Source of the DNA: Alteromonadaceae bacterium Bs31
Lineage (GTDB): Bacteria > Pseudomonadota > Gammaproteobacteria > Pseudomonadales > Cellvibrionaceae
Direction of reading: 5' to 3'
DNA length: 64,000 nucleotides
NCBI GenBank assembly: GCA_900177435.1
Contig: FXAI01000014.1
Coordinates: 57,471 to 121,470, forward strand
Under the pieces are notes generated by a model. It saw only the letters and a program-made list of their open reading frames with translations. It did not search any database and was not told the origin of the DNA. The first letter of the stretch is position 1. Every line of letters begins with the position of its first letter. Both the position numbers and the translations under genes were made by a program. Below are positions 9,491 to 17,815 of this stretch, piece after piece.

Positions 9491-10618
9491 GTGAAAAAGC
9501 ATGTGTTTCTGTTTTTCGTGTTTTTTAGCATATCTACATCTTATGCTACAGATTTTAATGTAAAAAAATTGGTAAAGAAAAACTGGTTGTCTCTGGTAAC
9601 ACCTCATTTTCATCTTGTGACAGATCTTCAAGAAAAAGATGCAATGGAGCTGTTACAGGACCTGGAAGAGTTTCGCTTCCTGATTGTAGAAGTCTTGGGT
9701 GTGCAGCTCAGTGATGAGCTGGCACCCTTACCACTTTTAGCTATCGAAAACGGCCGATATTTCGGGTATTTGGCGCTACCAAAAAATATTGGTGGTGTTT
9801 TCAACTATCATAGCGAAGGGTATTCAGCTGTTGCGAGTGTTCAAGGGTACTCTTTAGGAGGGAGTTACAAAACCAAAGGGCGCCATACCTTATTACATGA
9901 GTACTTCCATTTTATAACGTTTTTGTCTGACGGCGGCGTAGAAAAGCAGTATCCAGGTTGGTACCTTGAAGGGATGGCAGAATATTGGGCTACTTTTCGC
10001 CGCGAAAAAAATTTGGTGGTCGTGGGTGATCCCGGGCCTGTTAGCGACCGAATTTATGATCTGTACTTGGGGGTTGCTACGGGAGAAGGTTTCACTGATA
10101 CAAAAAATTTTTTAAAGCAGGATATACCTGCACTAAAAGATCAGAGCGAGGAGAACAGTAAAGCGCTAAACGTCTTTTACGCTCGAGCTTTTTTTGTTGT
10201 CCATTATTTGCAGTCGAGCTCATCTTTGCGCAAATCGACGGGCTCCTATGTTAAGGATGTTACAGCGGGTGTCGATCCGGATTTTGCTTTTCGGAATGCC
10301 TTTGGAATAAGCTACCAGCAGTTGGATCGGGATATAAAGAAATATATTGTTGACGGTAGAATGGAGGCGAGAGCATTTCTAGGTCTAAATAAAAACATAG
10401 ATTTCCCTTTAGTTAAGTCAGAAATAAAACACCTAGAGAAAGGTGAAAAGTATTTGTTCTTCGCTAAATTATGCTGGAATTTCGGCTTAATGGCTGCGGA
10501 ACCTGAAGACCGAATTAAATTATTGCAACAAGCAATAAAGTACAATCCAAAAGACGAAGATCTACCCTACTATCTCGATATTCTGCAATATGTGCGGAAG
10601 CATCATCAGGCTCCATAA
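9491..10618 (+). CDS. Secreted gluzincin-like zinc metallopeptidase
   Basis: A 375-residue exported protein starting at GTG, chosen because it gives a clean signal peptide (VFLFFVFFSISTSYA) right after the preceding gene. A zinc-protease motif HEYFH occupies His136-His140 with catalytic Glu137. Twenty residues on, PGWYLEGMAEYW supplies Glu160 or Glu164 as third ligand, the layout of peptidase-MA-like/DUF1570 gluzincins. The last 70 residues are helical and resemble a short TPR-like segment. It probably acts in the periplasm or outside the cell; the substrate is unknown. Neighbouring helper: the secreted protein just upstream. Confidence 0.75.
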   Translation: MKKHVFLFFVFFSISTSYATDFNVKKLVKKNWLSLVTPHFHLVTDLQEKDAMELLQDLEEFRFLIVEVLGVQLSDELAPLPLLAIENGRYFGYLALPKNIGGVFNYHSEGYSAVASVQGYSLGGSYKTKGRHTLLHEYFHFITFLSDGGVEKQYPGWYLEGMAEYWATFRREKNLVVVGDPGPVSDRIYDLYLGVATGEGFTDTKNFLKQDIPALKDQSEENSKALNVFYARAFFVVHYLQSSSSLRKSTGSYVKDVTAGVDPDFAFRNAFGISYQQLDRDIKKYIVDGRMEARAFLGLNKNIDFPLVKSEIKHLEKGEKYLFFAKLCWNFGLMAAEPEDRIKLLQQAIKYNPKDEDLPYYLDILQYVRKHHQAP

Positions 10619-10743
10619 AACCGCTTCTTTTTTTCCTTTGCTTGGCTATAGGGTGTTACCTATTGACCGCACTATAGCTGTGTTTGTTTTGGTCATACCT
10701 GTTTGGTCTACCTAACGCATTGATTCTATTGCTTTTATGAGCG

Positions 10744-10797
10744 CCACTGTAACCTGTTACCAATGATATGCATCAATGAGAATTATGGTAACAGTGG
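10744..10797. promoter_or_regulatory. Inverted repeat upstream of adhE
   Basis: CTGTTACCA (10754-10762) and TGGTAACAG (10786-10794) form a perfect 9-bp inverted repeat with a 23-base spacer. The right arm extended to TGGTAACAGTGG also pairs with CCACTGT at 10744-10750, so the left arm is a 12-bp match with a small insertion. It lies about 150 bases before the adhE start, in a 324-base gap (10619-10942) otherwise lacking features. It may be a regulator site or a transcript hairpin; the protein that would bind is unknown. Confidence 0.5.
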
Positions 10798-10942
10798 ATA
10801 TAGTTCATGCGTGAAATGTATGAATATGAGAATAATTCTCGCCTGCTTCACTTAGTTGTTGATCTTGCTTATACCGAGCTTTGCTATGGCGTGTGAAGAG
10901 AGGGCCCAAAAGGCTTCATAAATAGAGACGGAGGTAAATACC

Positions 10943-13690
10943 TTGAGTAGTACCCGCAGTAGTGAAATTAATGAAAGTAACGATAGTAATGAAAATAACA
11001 ATGCGCAGTACTTGAATGCGTTAATAGACAGAGTTAAAGCCGCCCAAAAAACCTTTGCTGAATTCCCCCAGGAAAAAGTGGACCAAATATTTAGAGCCGC
11101 AGCCCTGGCGGCTTCGGACGCTCGAATTCCCCTTGCCAAAATGGCGGTTGAAGAAACTCGCATGGGAATTGTTGAAGACAAGGTGATAAAAAATCACTTT
11201 GCCTCAGAGTACATCTACAACAAATACAAAGATGATGTTACCTGCGGCGTATTGGATGAAGATGAGGAATTCGGCACCATGACCATTGCCGAGCCCATTG
11301 GTTTACTATGTGGCATTGTTCCCACCACAAACCCAACGTCAACGGCAATATTTAAAGCACTTATTACGCTTAAAACTCGCAACGGTATTATTTTCTCGCC
11401 ACACCCCAGAGCTAGAAAGTCTACCTGCCAGGCGGCGAGAATAGTCCTTGAAGCGGCCATTGCCGCCGGTGCGCCAAAAGATATTATTGGCTGGATAGCT
11501 GAGCCCTCTGTAGCCCTATCAAATCAATTAATGTCCCATCCTGCGATCAATATGATTCTTGCCACCGGAGGCCCCGGTATGGTGAAAGCGGCTTATTCAT
11601 CAGGAAAGCCAGCCATCGGCGTTGGTGCAGGTAATACCCCGGTTGTTATTGATGAAACCGCCGATATAAAACGTGCGGTATCGTCTATTTTAATGTCGAA
11701 AACTTTTGACAATGGTGTGGTGTGCGCCTCTGAGCAGGCGGCGATCGTGCTCGACGAAGTTTACGAAGCGGTAAAAGAACGCTTTGCCACCTATGGTGCT
11801 CACATCCTCAATAAAAGGGAAGCTAACGCTGTACGTAAAGTTATCCTGAAAGACGGTGCACTAAATTCAGAAATCGTTGGGCAGAGCGCAGTTCAAATTG
11901 CAGAAATGGCAAATGTTAAAGTGCCACCCTATACCAAAATATTAATTGGCGAAGGTACAAGCCCTAGCGAAGCAGACGCTTTTGCGCACGAAAAACTGTC
12001 GCCTACTTTGGGAATCTATCGCGCGAAAAGTTTTGAGCAAGCGTTGGATATGGCAGAGACCATGGTGATAATGGGAGGTATTGGCCATACTTCCTGCCTC
12101 TACACCAACCAGGATACAAACCGTGAGCGTATTCGCGCCTTTGGCGATCGCATGAAAACTGCGCGCATTATCGTAAATACGCCTGCATCACATGGTGGTA
12201 TTGGCGATTTGTATAATTTTAAACTGGCGCCTTCCCTTACGTTGGGTTGTGGTTCTTGGGGCGGTAATTCTATTTCGGAAAATGTTGGGCCTAAGCACCT
12301 TATAAATAAAAAGGTAGTTGCGAAGAGAGCAGAAAATATGTTGTGGCACAAACTGCCAAAGTCCATTTATTTTCGCCGTGGTTCCGTTGCTGTAGCAATG
12401 GAAGATTTGTCTGATAAAAAACGTGCCTGCATTGTTACAGACCGTTTCTTGTTTAATAATACACCCTATATTTCAGATTTGGTGGAATTATTAAAATCCA
12501 AGGGCATGGATACCGAGGTCTTTTATGAAGTAGAAGCGGATCCAACATTAGCCATTGTTCGCAAAGGTGTCCATGTACTTAACACCTTCCAGCCGGATGT
12601 AATAATCGCCATGGGTGGTGGTTCACCCATGGATGCTGCGAAAATTATGTGGGTAATGTATGAGCATCCAGAAGTTGCCTTCGAAGAGTTGGCCTTGCGC
12701 TTTATGGATATACGCAAGCGTATTTATCGCTTCCCTAAAATGGGTAAGAAAGCCGAGTTGGTTGCTATTACAACAACCTCCGGTACTGGCTCGGAAGTTA
12801 CTCCCTTTGCGGTTGTAACGGATGATGAGACGGGCCAAAAATACCCTATCGCAGATTACGAACTAACGCCCAATATGGCAATTGTTGATGCGAACCTGGT
12901 AATGAATATGCCTCCGTCTTTAACTGCCTTCGGTGGTTACGATGCGGTAACCCATGCGATGGAAGCTTATGTCTCTATTCTGGCAAACGAATATTCCGAC
13001 GGGCAGGCCCTTCAGTCGCTTAAGCTCTTAAAAGAATATTTACCCAGTAGCTATAAAAATGGTGCAAACGATCCTGTAGCGCGGGAAAAAGTCCATAACG
13101 CAGCGACGATTGCGGGTATAGCCTTTGCTAATGCTTTCCTCGGTATATGCCACAGTATGGCTCATAAATTGGGAGCAGAATTCCATTTGCCACACGGTTT
13201 AGCAAATGCCTTGCTGCTAACAAATACCATACGTTTCAATGCGACTAACATACCAACCAAGCAGGCCGCGTTTTCACAATATGATCGCCCGAAAGCGCGT
13301 CAGCGCTACGGTGAAATTGCCAGCGCTTTAGGCTTTAATCAGGAGCGAACGGCTGATCGTATTGATGCTTTGCTTCATTGGCTGGATGAACTTAAAAAAG
13401 ACCTGGATATTCCCCTTTCTATAAAAGCGGCTGGCGTTGCAGAGGCCGATTTTATGGCAAAGGTGGATAATTTGGCAGAAGAAGCTTTTGATGATCAGTG
13501 TACCGGTGCAAACCCACGCTATCCTCTTATTAGCGAGCTTAAGCAGGTTTTGATTGATTCATACTATGGCCGTGCGTACACAGAAAGTTATGAGCGCGAT
13601 GAAGCTCTGGTGGATTTCGCTGAAGCGTGTACTGCTGCAGAGATAAAACAAGCGGCTGATAGCCCGGAAACAGTAAGCCAGGCACGATAG
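10943..13690 (+). CDS. adhE: Bifunctional acetaldehyde-CoA / alcohol dehydrogenase
   Basis: A 915-residue cytosolic fermentation enzyme reducing acetyl-CoA to acetaldehyde and then ethanol with NADH. Residues about 20-465 form the CoA-acylating aldehyde dehydrogenase with catalytic Cys261 (NGVVCASEQ). After a linker, residues about 475-890 form an iron-containing alcohol dehydrogenase with GTGSEV and metal ligands Asp667, His671 (DAVTHAMEAY), His737 and His751 (CHSMAHKLG, HLPHG). The offset from the E. coli ligands is constant, which supports the length. The TTG start has a GGAGG site eight bases upstream. The first 20 residues are a Ser/Asn/Glu-rich extension. It is monocistronic and followed by a strong terminator. 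Confidence 0.97.
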   Translation: MSSTRSSEINESNDSNENNNAQYLNALIDRVKAAQKTFAEFPQEKVDQIFRAAALAASDARIPLAKMAVEETRMGIVEDKVIKNHFASEYIYNKYKDDVTCGVLDEDEEFGTMTIAEPIGLLCGIVPTTNPTSTAIFKALITLKTRNGIIFSPHPRARKSTCQAARIVLEAAIAAGAPKDIIGWIAEPSVALSNQLMSHPAINMILATGGPGMVKAAYSSGKPAIGVGAGNTPVVIDETADIKRAVSSILMSKTFDNGVVCASEQAAIVLDEVYEAVKERFATYGAHILNKREANAVRKVILKDGALNSEIVGQSAVQIAEMANVKVPPYTKILIGEGTSPSEADAFAHEKLSPTLGIYRAKSFEQALDMAETMVIMGGIGHTSCLYTNQDTNRERIRAFGDRMKTARIIVNTPASHGGIGDLYNFKLAPSLTLGCGSWGGNSISENVGPKHLINKKVVAKRAENMLWHKLPKSIYFRRGSVAVAMEDLSDKKRACIVTDRFLFNNTPYISDLVELLKSKGMDTEVFYEVEADPTLAIVRKGVHVLNTFQPDVIIAMGGGSPMDAAKIMWVMYEHPEVAFEELALRFMDIRKRIYRFPKMGKKAELVAITTTSGTGSEVTPFAVVTDDETGQKYPIADYELTPNMAIVDANLVMNMPPSLTAFGGYDAVTHAMEAYVSILANEYSDGQALQSLKLLKEYLPSSYKNGANDPVAREKVHNAATIAGIAFANAFLGICHSMAHKLGAEFHLPHGLANALLLTNTIRFNATNIPTKQAAFSQYDRPKARQRYGEIASALGFNQERTADRIDALLHWLDELKKDLDIPLSIKAAGVAEADFMAKVDNLAEEAFDDQCTGANPRYPLISELKQVLIDSYYGRAYTESYERDEALVDFAEACTAAEIKQAADSPETVSQAR

Positions 13691-13713
13691 AGCAGTCTGT
13701 GTCATTGGAATTT

Positions 13714-13746
13714 AGCGCCAGGGCTTTTAGCTCTGGCGCTTTTTTT
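13714..13746 (+). terminator. Rho-independent terminator of adhE
   Basis: AGCGCCAG (13714-13721) pairs with CTGGCGCT (13733-13740), with an inner AGGGC/GCTCT extension, followed directly by a run of seven T. It lies 24 bases after the adhE stop. Confidence 0.93.
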
Positions 13747-13769
13747 ATTGCTACAAGCTATGTAAGGCC

Positions 13770-14678
13770 CTAGTGCAATTTCCCTTCATCCCCAAACAAG
13801 CGTTGTAAATCCGCGCTTTTAAACGCGTAGTGCTTGCCGCAAAACTGGCAGTCGATGGCTATTTTTCCCTCTTCTTTCAGCAGGGTAAATGCTTCCTCTC
13901 TGCCTAAGGAGGCTATGGCATTTTCACTTCGCGCGCGTGTACAGCTGCATTTGAACTGTATATCCCGGGCGGGAAAAATGCGGCACTGTAACTCATGGAA
14001 CAAGCGGTAGAGTAAGGTATCGTGTTCCAGTTCAAATAATTCCTCTTGCCTTACGGTGGCCGCCAGTTGTACTGCGGTACTCCAGAGCTCTTGCCGTTGT
14101 TCTTCATCTTTTATCAGTTGAGGAGGTAAGCTTTGCAGCATTAGGCCTGCGGCATGGTGTTCGTCGGCGAACAGCCATAATTTTGTTGGCAGTTGTTCGC
14201 TTTGCTGAAAATAATGGCTGAGGCAGTCTGCCAGGGTGTTGCCATCAAGCGGTACTATGCCTTGATAGCGCTCGCCTTTTGCCGGGTCGATAGTAAGAGT
14301 AAGTACGCCTTGCCCCACCAGAGATTTTAAATGGCTTGCATCAAAAAGATCGTCTGCAGGCATTCCATCGCCACTTAATAAATCGTGATGAATTTTTAAT
14401 ATACCGCGTACATTTCCTTCATTGGTGGCTTCGGCGACCACCAGCGGCACCTGGCCGTCGCCGCGAACTTGCAAGGTGAGTGTGCCCTCGAATTTCAGCG
14501 TTTCACTCAATAAGGAAACTGCGGCTATGAACTCTCCCAGAATGGGGAGGAGTACACGGGGGAGATTTTGTTGCAAAAGCACTTGCTGAAAACTTTTTTC
14601 AAGGCTGACTATTTGCCCGCGAATGTCGGTTTTTTCAAATAAAAAGCGTTGGCTCAGGTCGTTTTTTTCTTTGCTCAT
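13770..14678 (-). CDS. hslO: Hsp33 redox-regulated holdase chaperone
   Basis: A 302-residue cytosolic chaperone that becomes an active holdase when oxidative and thermal stress oxidise its zinc cysteines. The family zinc centre is complete: Cys244-x-Cys246 and Cys277-x-x-Cys280. The N-terminal domain has the typical RGQIVSL strand and the LSETLKFEG region. Its length matches E. coli Hsp33. It is the last gene of the minus-strand yrfG-hslR-hslO operon, seven bases after hslR, an order shared with E. coli. Confidence 0.97.
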   Translation of the reverse strand: MSKEKNDLSQRFLFEKTDIRGQIVSLEKSFQQVLLQQNLPRVLLPILGEFIAAVSLLSETLKFEGTLTLQVRGDGQVPLVVAEATNEGNVRGILKIHHDLLSGDGMPADDLFDASHLKSLVGQGVLTLTIDPAKGERYQGIVPLDGNTLADCLSHYFQQSEQLPTKLWLFADEHHAAGLMLQSLPPQLIKDEEQRQELWSTAVQLAATVRQEELFELEHDTLLYRLFHELQCRIFPARDIQFKCSCTRARSENAIASLGREEAFTLLKEEGKIAIDCQFCGKHYAFKSADLQRLFGDEGKLH

Positions 14679-14685
14679 CTATTAC

Positions 14686-15069
14686 TTAGTCTTCTAGGTT
14701 TATGCGTTTAAAACGGTGAATTTGTCTACGCTGCTTGGTGGTTGGCTTGTTGTCACTGCGGATGCTTGTCATGGTCTTGCGCTGTTCTGCCTTTAAATTG
14801 CGTGCCGCCTGGCTCTCTTCCGTTTCCGTATACAGCTGGGCGGCTTCTGGTGCCCCTCGCCGCTGATCGGAGAGGGCAATCACGTGTACCACTTTTTCAT
14901 CCCAGCCCTGGCGGATGCTTAAGCACATGCCAAGCTCCACATCTTTACTGGGCTTGACGCGATGACCATCCAGATGGACTTTGCCACCATCGATAGCTTG
15001 CTTGGCAAGATTGCGCGTTTTAAAAAAACGTGCTGCCCATAACCATTTGTCGATACGAACTTTTTCCAT
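14686..15069 (-). CDS. hslR: Hsp15 S4-domain ribosome-rescue protein
   Basis: A 127-residue RNA-binding protein. An S4 domain spans about residues 4-65 (RIDKWLWAARFFKTR, then the GGKVHLDGHRVKPS loop), and a basic C-terminal tail follows. Hsp15 binds the free 50S subunit carrying a stalled nascent chain and helps recycle it. It is placed between yrfG and hslO, with one base to yrfG and a seven-base gap to hslO, so the three genes are co-transcribed. Confidence 0.95.
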   Translation of the reverse strand: MEKVRIDKWLWAARFFKTRNLAKQAIDGGKVHLDGHRVKPSKDVELGMCLSIRQGWDEKVVHVIALSDQRRGAPEAAQLYTETEESQAARNLKAEQRKTMTSIRSDNKPTTKQRRQIHRFKRINLED

Positions 15070-15070
15070 A

Positions 15071-15745
15071 CTAGCAATATTGCTCTATGGTTGTGCTCGG
15101 CATAATTTCGTCGAAATGTGAAATATCAATATACTGCTCTGAAGCCTTGGCTGGTTTTTGGCTGTCGGGTGCATTAATACAGACCAGATTGGCTATGCCG
15201 AATAGTTGAGCGCTTTTTAATACCCGTGGTGTGTCGTCAATAAATATTGTTCGCGCGGGGTCAAAATGTTCGCGAGTCTGCAGTGCCTGCCAAAAGCCAA
15301 TATCCTCTTTGGGTAGATTAAACTCATGAGAAGAGATTACCAGATCCAGCCAGCGATCTATTTGGGTGATATCCAGCTTTAAATTGAGCCCTTTTGGGTG
15401 AGCGTTGGTAATTAGCACCAGCTTCTTTTTAAGGTGCCTTAAGGCGCTGAGAAAATCCTTAGCGTGGGGGCGAACTTGTATTTTGTGCTGGATCTCTCGC
15501 TTTAGGGCTGGAATGTCCATTTGAACCAGTTCGGACCAGTGGTCGAGGCAGTACCATTTGAGGCTGCCTTCGTAAAGGCGAATGTGCTCCATTAGAAAAT
15601 TATTGGCCTCTTGTTGGCTTACCTGATGATATTCTGCATAACGCAGTGGCAGGTGAGTCAGCCAGAAGTAATTGTCGAAGTGGAGGTCGAGTAGAGTGCC
15701 GTCCATATCCAGTAGCACGGTGTCGATAGTTTGCCATTCAATCAT
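15071..15745 (-). CDS. yrfG: GMP/IMP nucleotidase of the HAD family (YrfG)
   Basis: A 224-residue HAD-superfamily phosphatase. Motif I is DMDGTLLDL near residues 13-21, motif II ITNAHPKG, and motif III/IV FIDDTPRVL. E. coli YrfG shows the same VLLDMDGTLLDL-FDNYFW opening and dephosphorylates GMP and IMP. The frame is open a further 20 codons upstream, but that extension would overlap the divergent nudE start, and conservation begins at MIEWQ, so the start is set at 15745. The Shine-Dalgarno is not obvious. First gene of the yrfG-hslR-hslO operon, divergent from nudE across about 34 bases. Confidence 0.92.
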   Translation of the reverse strand: MIEWQTIDTVLLDMDGTLLDLHFDNYFWLTHLPLRYAEYHQVSQQEANNFLMEHIRLYEGSLKWYCLDHWSELVQMDIPALKREIQHKIQVRPHAKDFLSALRHLKKKLVLITNAHPKGLNLKLDITQIDRWLDLVISSHEFNLPKEDIGFWQALQTREHFDPARTIFIDDTPRVLKSAQLFGIANLVCINAPDSQKPAKASEQYIDISHFDEIMPSTTIEQYC

Positions 15746-15779
15746 TGATATAATGCGGAATTCTTGAGGGAGTCCTACT

Positions 15780-16322
15780 ATGCCGGTTAAACCAAAAATT
15801 CTCAATTGCCAGGAAGTGGCGCGCAGTCGTTTGTTTCGCGTGCAGCAAGTGGATTTGCGCTTTAGTAACGGCGAAGAGCGGGTCTATGAGCGTTTGGCCT
15901 CGGGCTCCCATGCTGCCGTAATCGTGGTGCCTATGCTGGATGAGGACACGGTATTGTTGATTCGTGAGTACGGTGTGGGTATCGAGGATTATGAGTTAGG
16001 GCTGCCGAAAGGCCGTGTGGAGCCCAACGAAGATTCGCTGGAAGCCGCCAATCGTGAATTGATGGAGGAAGTAGGGTATGGTGCTAAAAGCTTGCAGAAT
16101 CTAAAGCTGCTCAGTCAATCGCCTGCTTACATGCAGCATCACACCCAAATAGTGCTGGCACAGAACCTTTACCCGCAAACTGCGGAAGGGGATGAGCCGG
16201 AACCGCTGATTGTCGAGCCCTTTAAGTTGTCGCAACTGGACGAGCTGGTTGCCAGGGAAGACCTCACAGAAGCCCGCAGTATTGCCGCGCTCTATATGGC
16301 GAAAGCCTTTCTCAAATCTTAA
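15780..16322 (+). CDS. nudE: ADP compounds hydrolase NudE
   Basis: A 180-residue Nudix hydrolase cleaving ADP-ribose, Ap3A and NADH-type dinucleotides. The Nudix box is intact: Gly78, Glu84, then Arg92-Glu93 and the Glu-Glu pair at 96-97 (RELMEEVGY). The upstream strand IREYGVGIEDYELGLPKG is characteristic of NudE. It is divergent from yrfG, as in E. coli, and 17 bases upstream of cysQ, so the two plus-strand genes are probably an operon for turnover of nucleotide by-products. Confidence 0.95.
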   Translation: MPVKPKILNCQEVARSRLFRVQQVDLRFSNGEERVYERLASGSHAAVIVVPMLDEDTVLLIREYGVGIEDYELGLPKGRVEPNEDSLEAANRELMEEVGYGAKSLQNLKLLSQSPAYMQHHTQIVLAQNLYPQTAEGDEPEPLIVEPFKLSQLDELVAREDLTEARSIAALYMAKAFLKS

Positions 16323-16339
16323 AAGACTAAGGAATATAC

Positions 16340-17170
16340 ATGCTAGATCAGACACTGTTGCAGTCAGTGGTGGACGCTTGCCGTGAGGCGGGGAAAGCTA
16401 TTTTAGAGGTCTATGAATCCGATGAGTCCTTCGAGGTTGAATCGAAGGCGGATGACTCTCCTGTTACCCGAGCCGATATTGCTGCTCATAATATTCTATA
16501 CCCGGCATTAAAAGAGTTAATGTTGGATGTACCGGTGTTGTCTGAAGAATCCGAAGTGCCTGATTACAGTGTGCGCAGTAACTGGAAGCGCTATTGGTTA
16601 ATCGATCCACTGGATGGAACCAAGGAATTTATCAATCGCAACGGTGAATTCACGGTCAATGTTGCCCTTATAGAAGGTAACCAGGCCGTTTTGGGGGTGG
16701 TGTATGTACCGGTGCTGGATGTTGTCTATACCGGCATTGCCGGGCAAGGGGCATGGAAAACAGTGAACCAGCAAACCACCGCTATTCAGGTACGCAGCAT
16801 GGCATCTCTGGTGGAACAGAAGCTACCGGTTGCTCTAGTCGCCAGCCGACGTCACGGTGCAGGGGCTGTTGATGTATTGATCCAGCGTATAGAGGAAGAA
16901 TTTGGGCCCGCTGAGACCAAAAGCATGGGTAGCTCGTTAAAGCTTTGCCTGGTAGCCGAGGGCGAAGCCGACCTTTATCCGCGCCTTGCGCTTACCAGCG
17001 AGTGGGATACCGCAGCGGCACAAGCCATTGTTGAAGCAGCCGGGGGCGTTGTTTTAGATGACAAACTTAAGGTGCTGCAGTACAACACTAAGGCAGACAT
17101 ACTCAACCCTTACTTCTATGTGATTGGAGACAAGGATTTCAACTGGCCGGCACTCTTATCCGCCGATTAG
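16340..17170 (+). CDS. cysQ: 3'(2'),5'-bisphosphate nucleotidase
   Basis: A 276-residue member of the inositol monophosphatase-like, lithium-sensitive phosphatase family that removes 3'-phosphoadenosine 5'-phosphate made during sulfate assimilation. Metal-binding motifs are present: SEES near residue 70, DPLDGTKEF near 92-100, and EWDTAAAQA near 218-226. An AAGGA site precedes the ATG. The nudE-cysQ arrangement is common in gammaproteobacteria. Confidence 0.95.
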   Translation: MLDQTLLQSVVDACREAGKAILEVYESDESFEVESKADDSPVTRADIAAHNILYPALKELMLDVPVLSEESEVPDYSVRSNWKRYWLIDPLDGTKEFINRNGEFTVNVALIEGNQAVLGVVYVPVLDVVYTGIAGQGAWKTVNQQTTAIQVRSMASLVEQKLPVALVASRRHGAGAVDVLIQRIEEEFGPAETKSMGSSLKLCLVAEGEADLYPRLALTSEWDTAAAQAIVEAAGGVVLDDKLKVLQYNTKADILNPYFYVIGDKDFNWPALLSAD

Positions 17171-17505
17171 CGCACTACTTATCCTATAGGAAATTTACCG
17201 CGCCGCATTAGTCAAGGCTCATATACAGATTGTTGAGAAGGCTATTAGCGAGATCAATTATTATAAAAAAAAAGTGGCGCCATAAGCGTTTTTATAAGCA
17301 ATAAATGTAAACTGGGTACTGTCTTAAGGTCATATTTTGGCTATTCTTAACCCTACCGGCGTCCGAAGCTCAGGAAAGGCAGAGGCAGTAAGCGATTAGC
17401 AAATACTAAATAAGCTGCCGTACAGCTTGAGCGGGTGTCACCTCTAACGACAAAAACTACAAATTCGAAAGCGACAAATTCGAAGAAACGACGGAAGAAA
17501 GGGAT
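17171..17505. other. Intergenic region, no gene seen
   Basis: A 335-base gap after cysQ with an A-rich tract near 17262-17273. It probably holds the promoter of the small gene that follows. I compared it by eye with c-di-GMP riboswitch patterns because a GGDEF gene lies downstream, and it does not match. Confidence 0.4.
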
Positions 17506-17721
17506 ATGAACCGGGCACATCAAATGCAACAGTTGAGTGTTGCTTACAACAACACCTCCATGATGAGGCAGCAGCTGATTCGAGAAATTACTTGCTTAGA
17601 GCGGCAGCTTGAGCGTTTACGTTTGCGTGACGAGCTACTGGACATGTCAACACTGCAAACCTATGAGGAGATGATTTCCAGCCGCAAGGGCATGCTTGAT
17701 AACCTGCCCTGGGGAGACTAA
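17506..17721 (+). CDS. Small coiled-coil protein of unknown function
   Basis: A 71-residue protein with a GAAAGG ribosome site before the ATG. Residues 18-42 (RQQLIREITCLERQLERLRL) form a strong heptad-like amphipathic helix, suggesting a coiled-coil dimer. It has no signal peptide. It lies 94 bases upstream of the diguanylate cyclase gene in the same direction, so a regulatory partnership is possible but unproven. I do not recognise the family. Confidence 0.6.
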   Translation: MNRAHQMQQLSVAYNNTSMMRQQLIREITCLERQLERLRLRDELLDMSTLQTYEEMISSRKGMLDNLPWGD

Positions 17722-17815
17722 CCTGCCTTTATAGCGCTCTTGTTTTGCGTGCGTCTGTTTGTTTATGCAGCGTACGTATAATAGGAGTTTCTTAAACTCA
17801 AGGTAGGCGACGGGA

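Noticed and set aside
17171..17505. c-di-GMP riboswitch upstream of the cyclase block
   Set aside because: The conserved GEMM core and its pairing were not found on reading the region.
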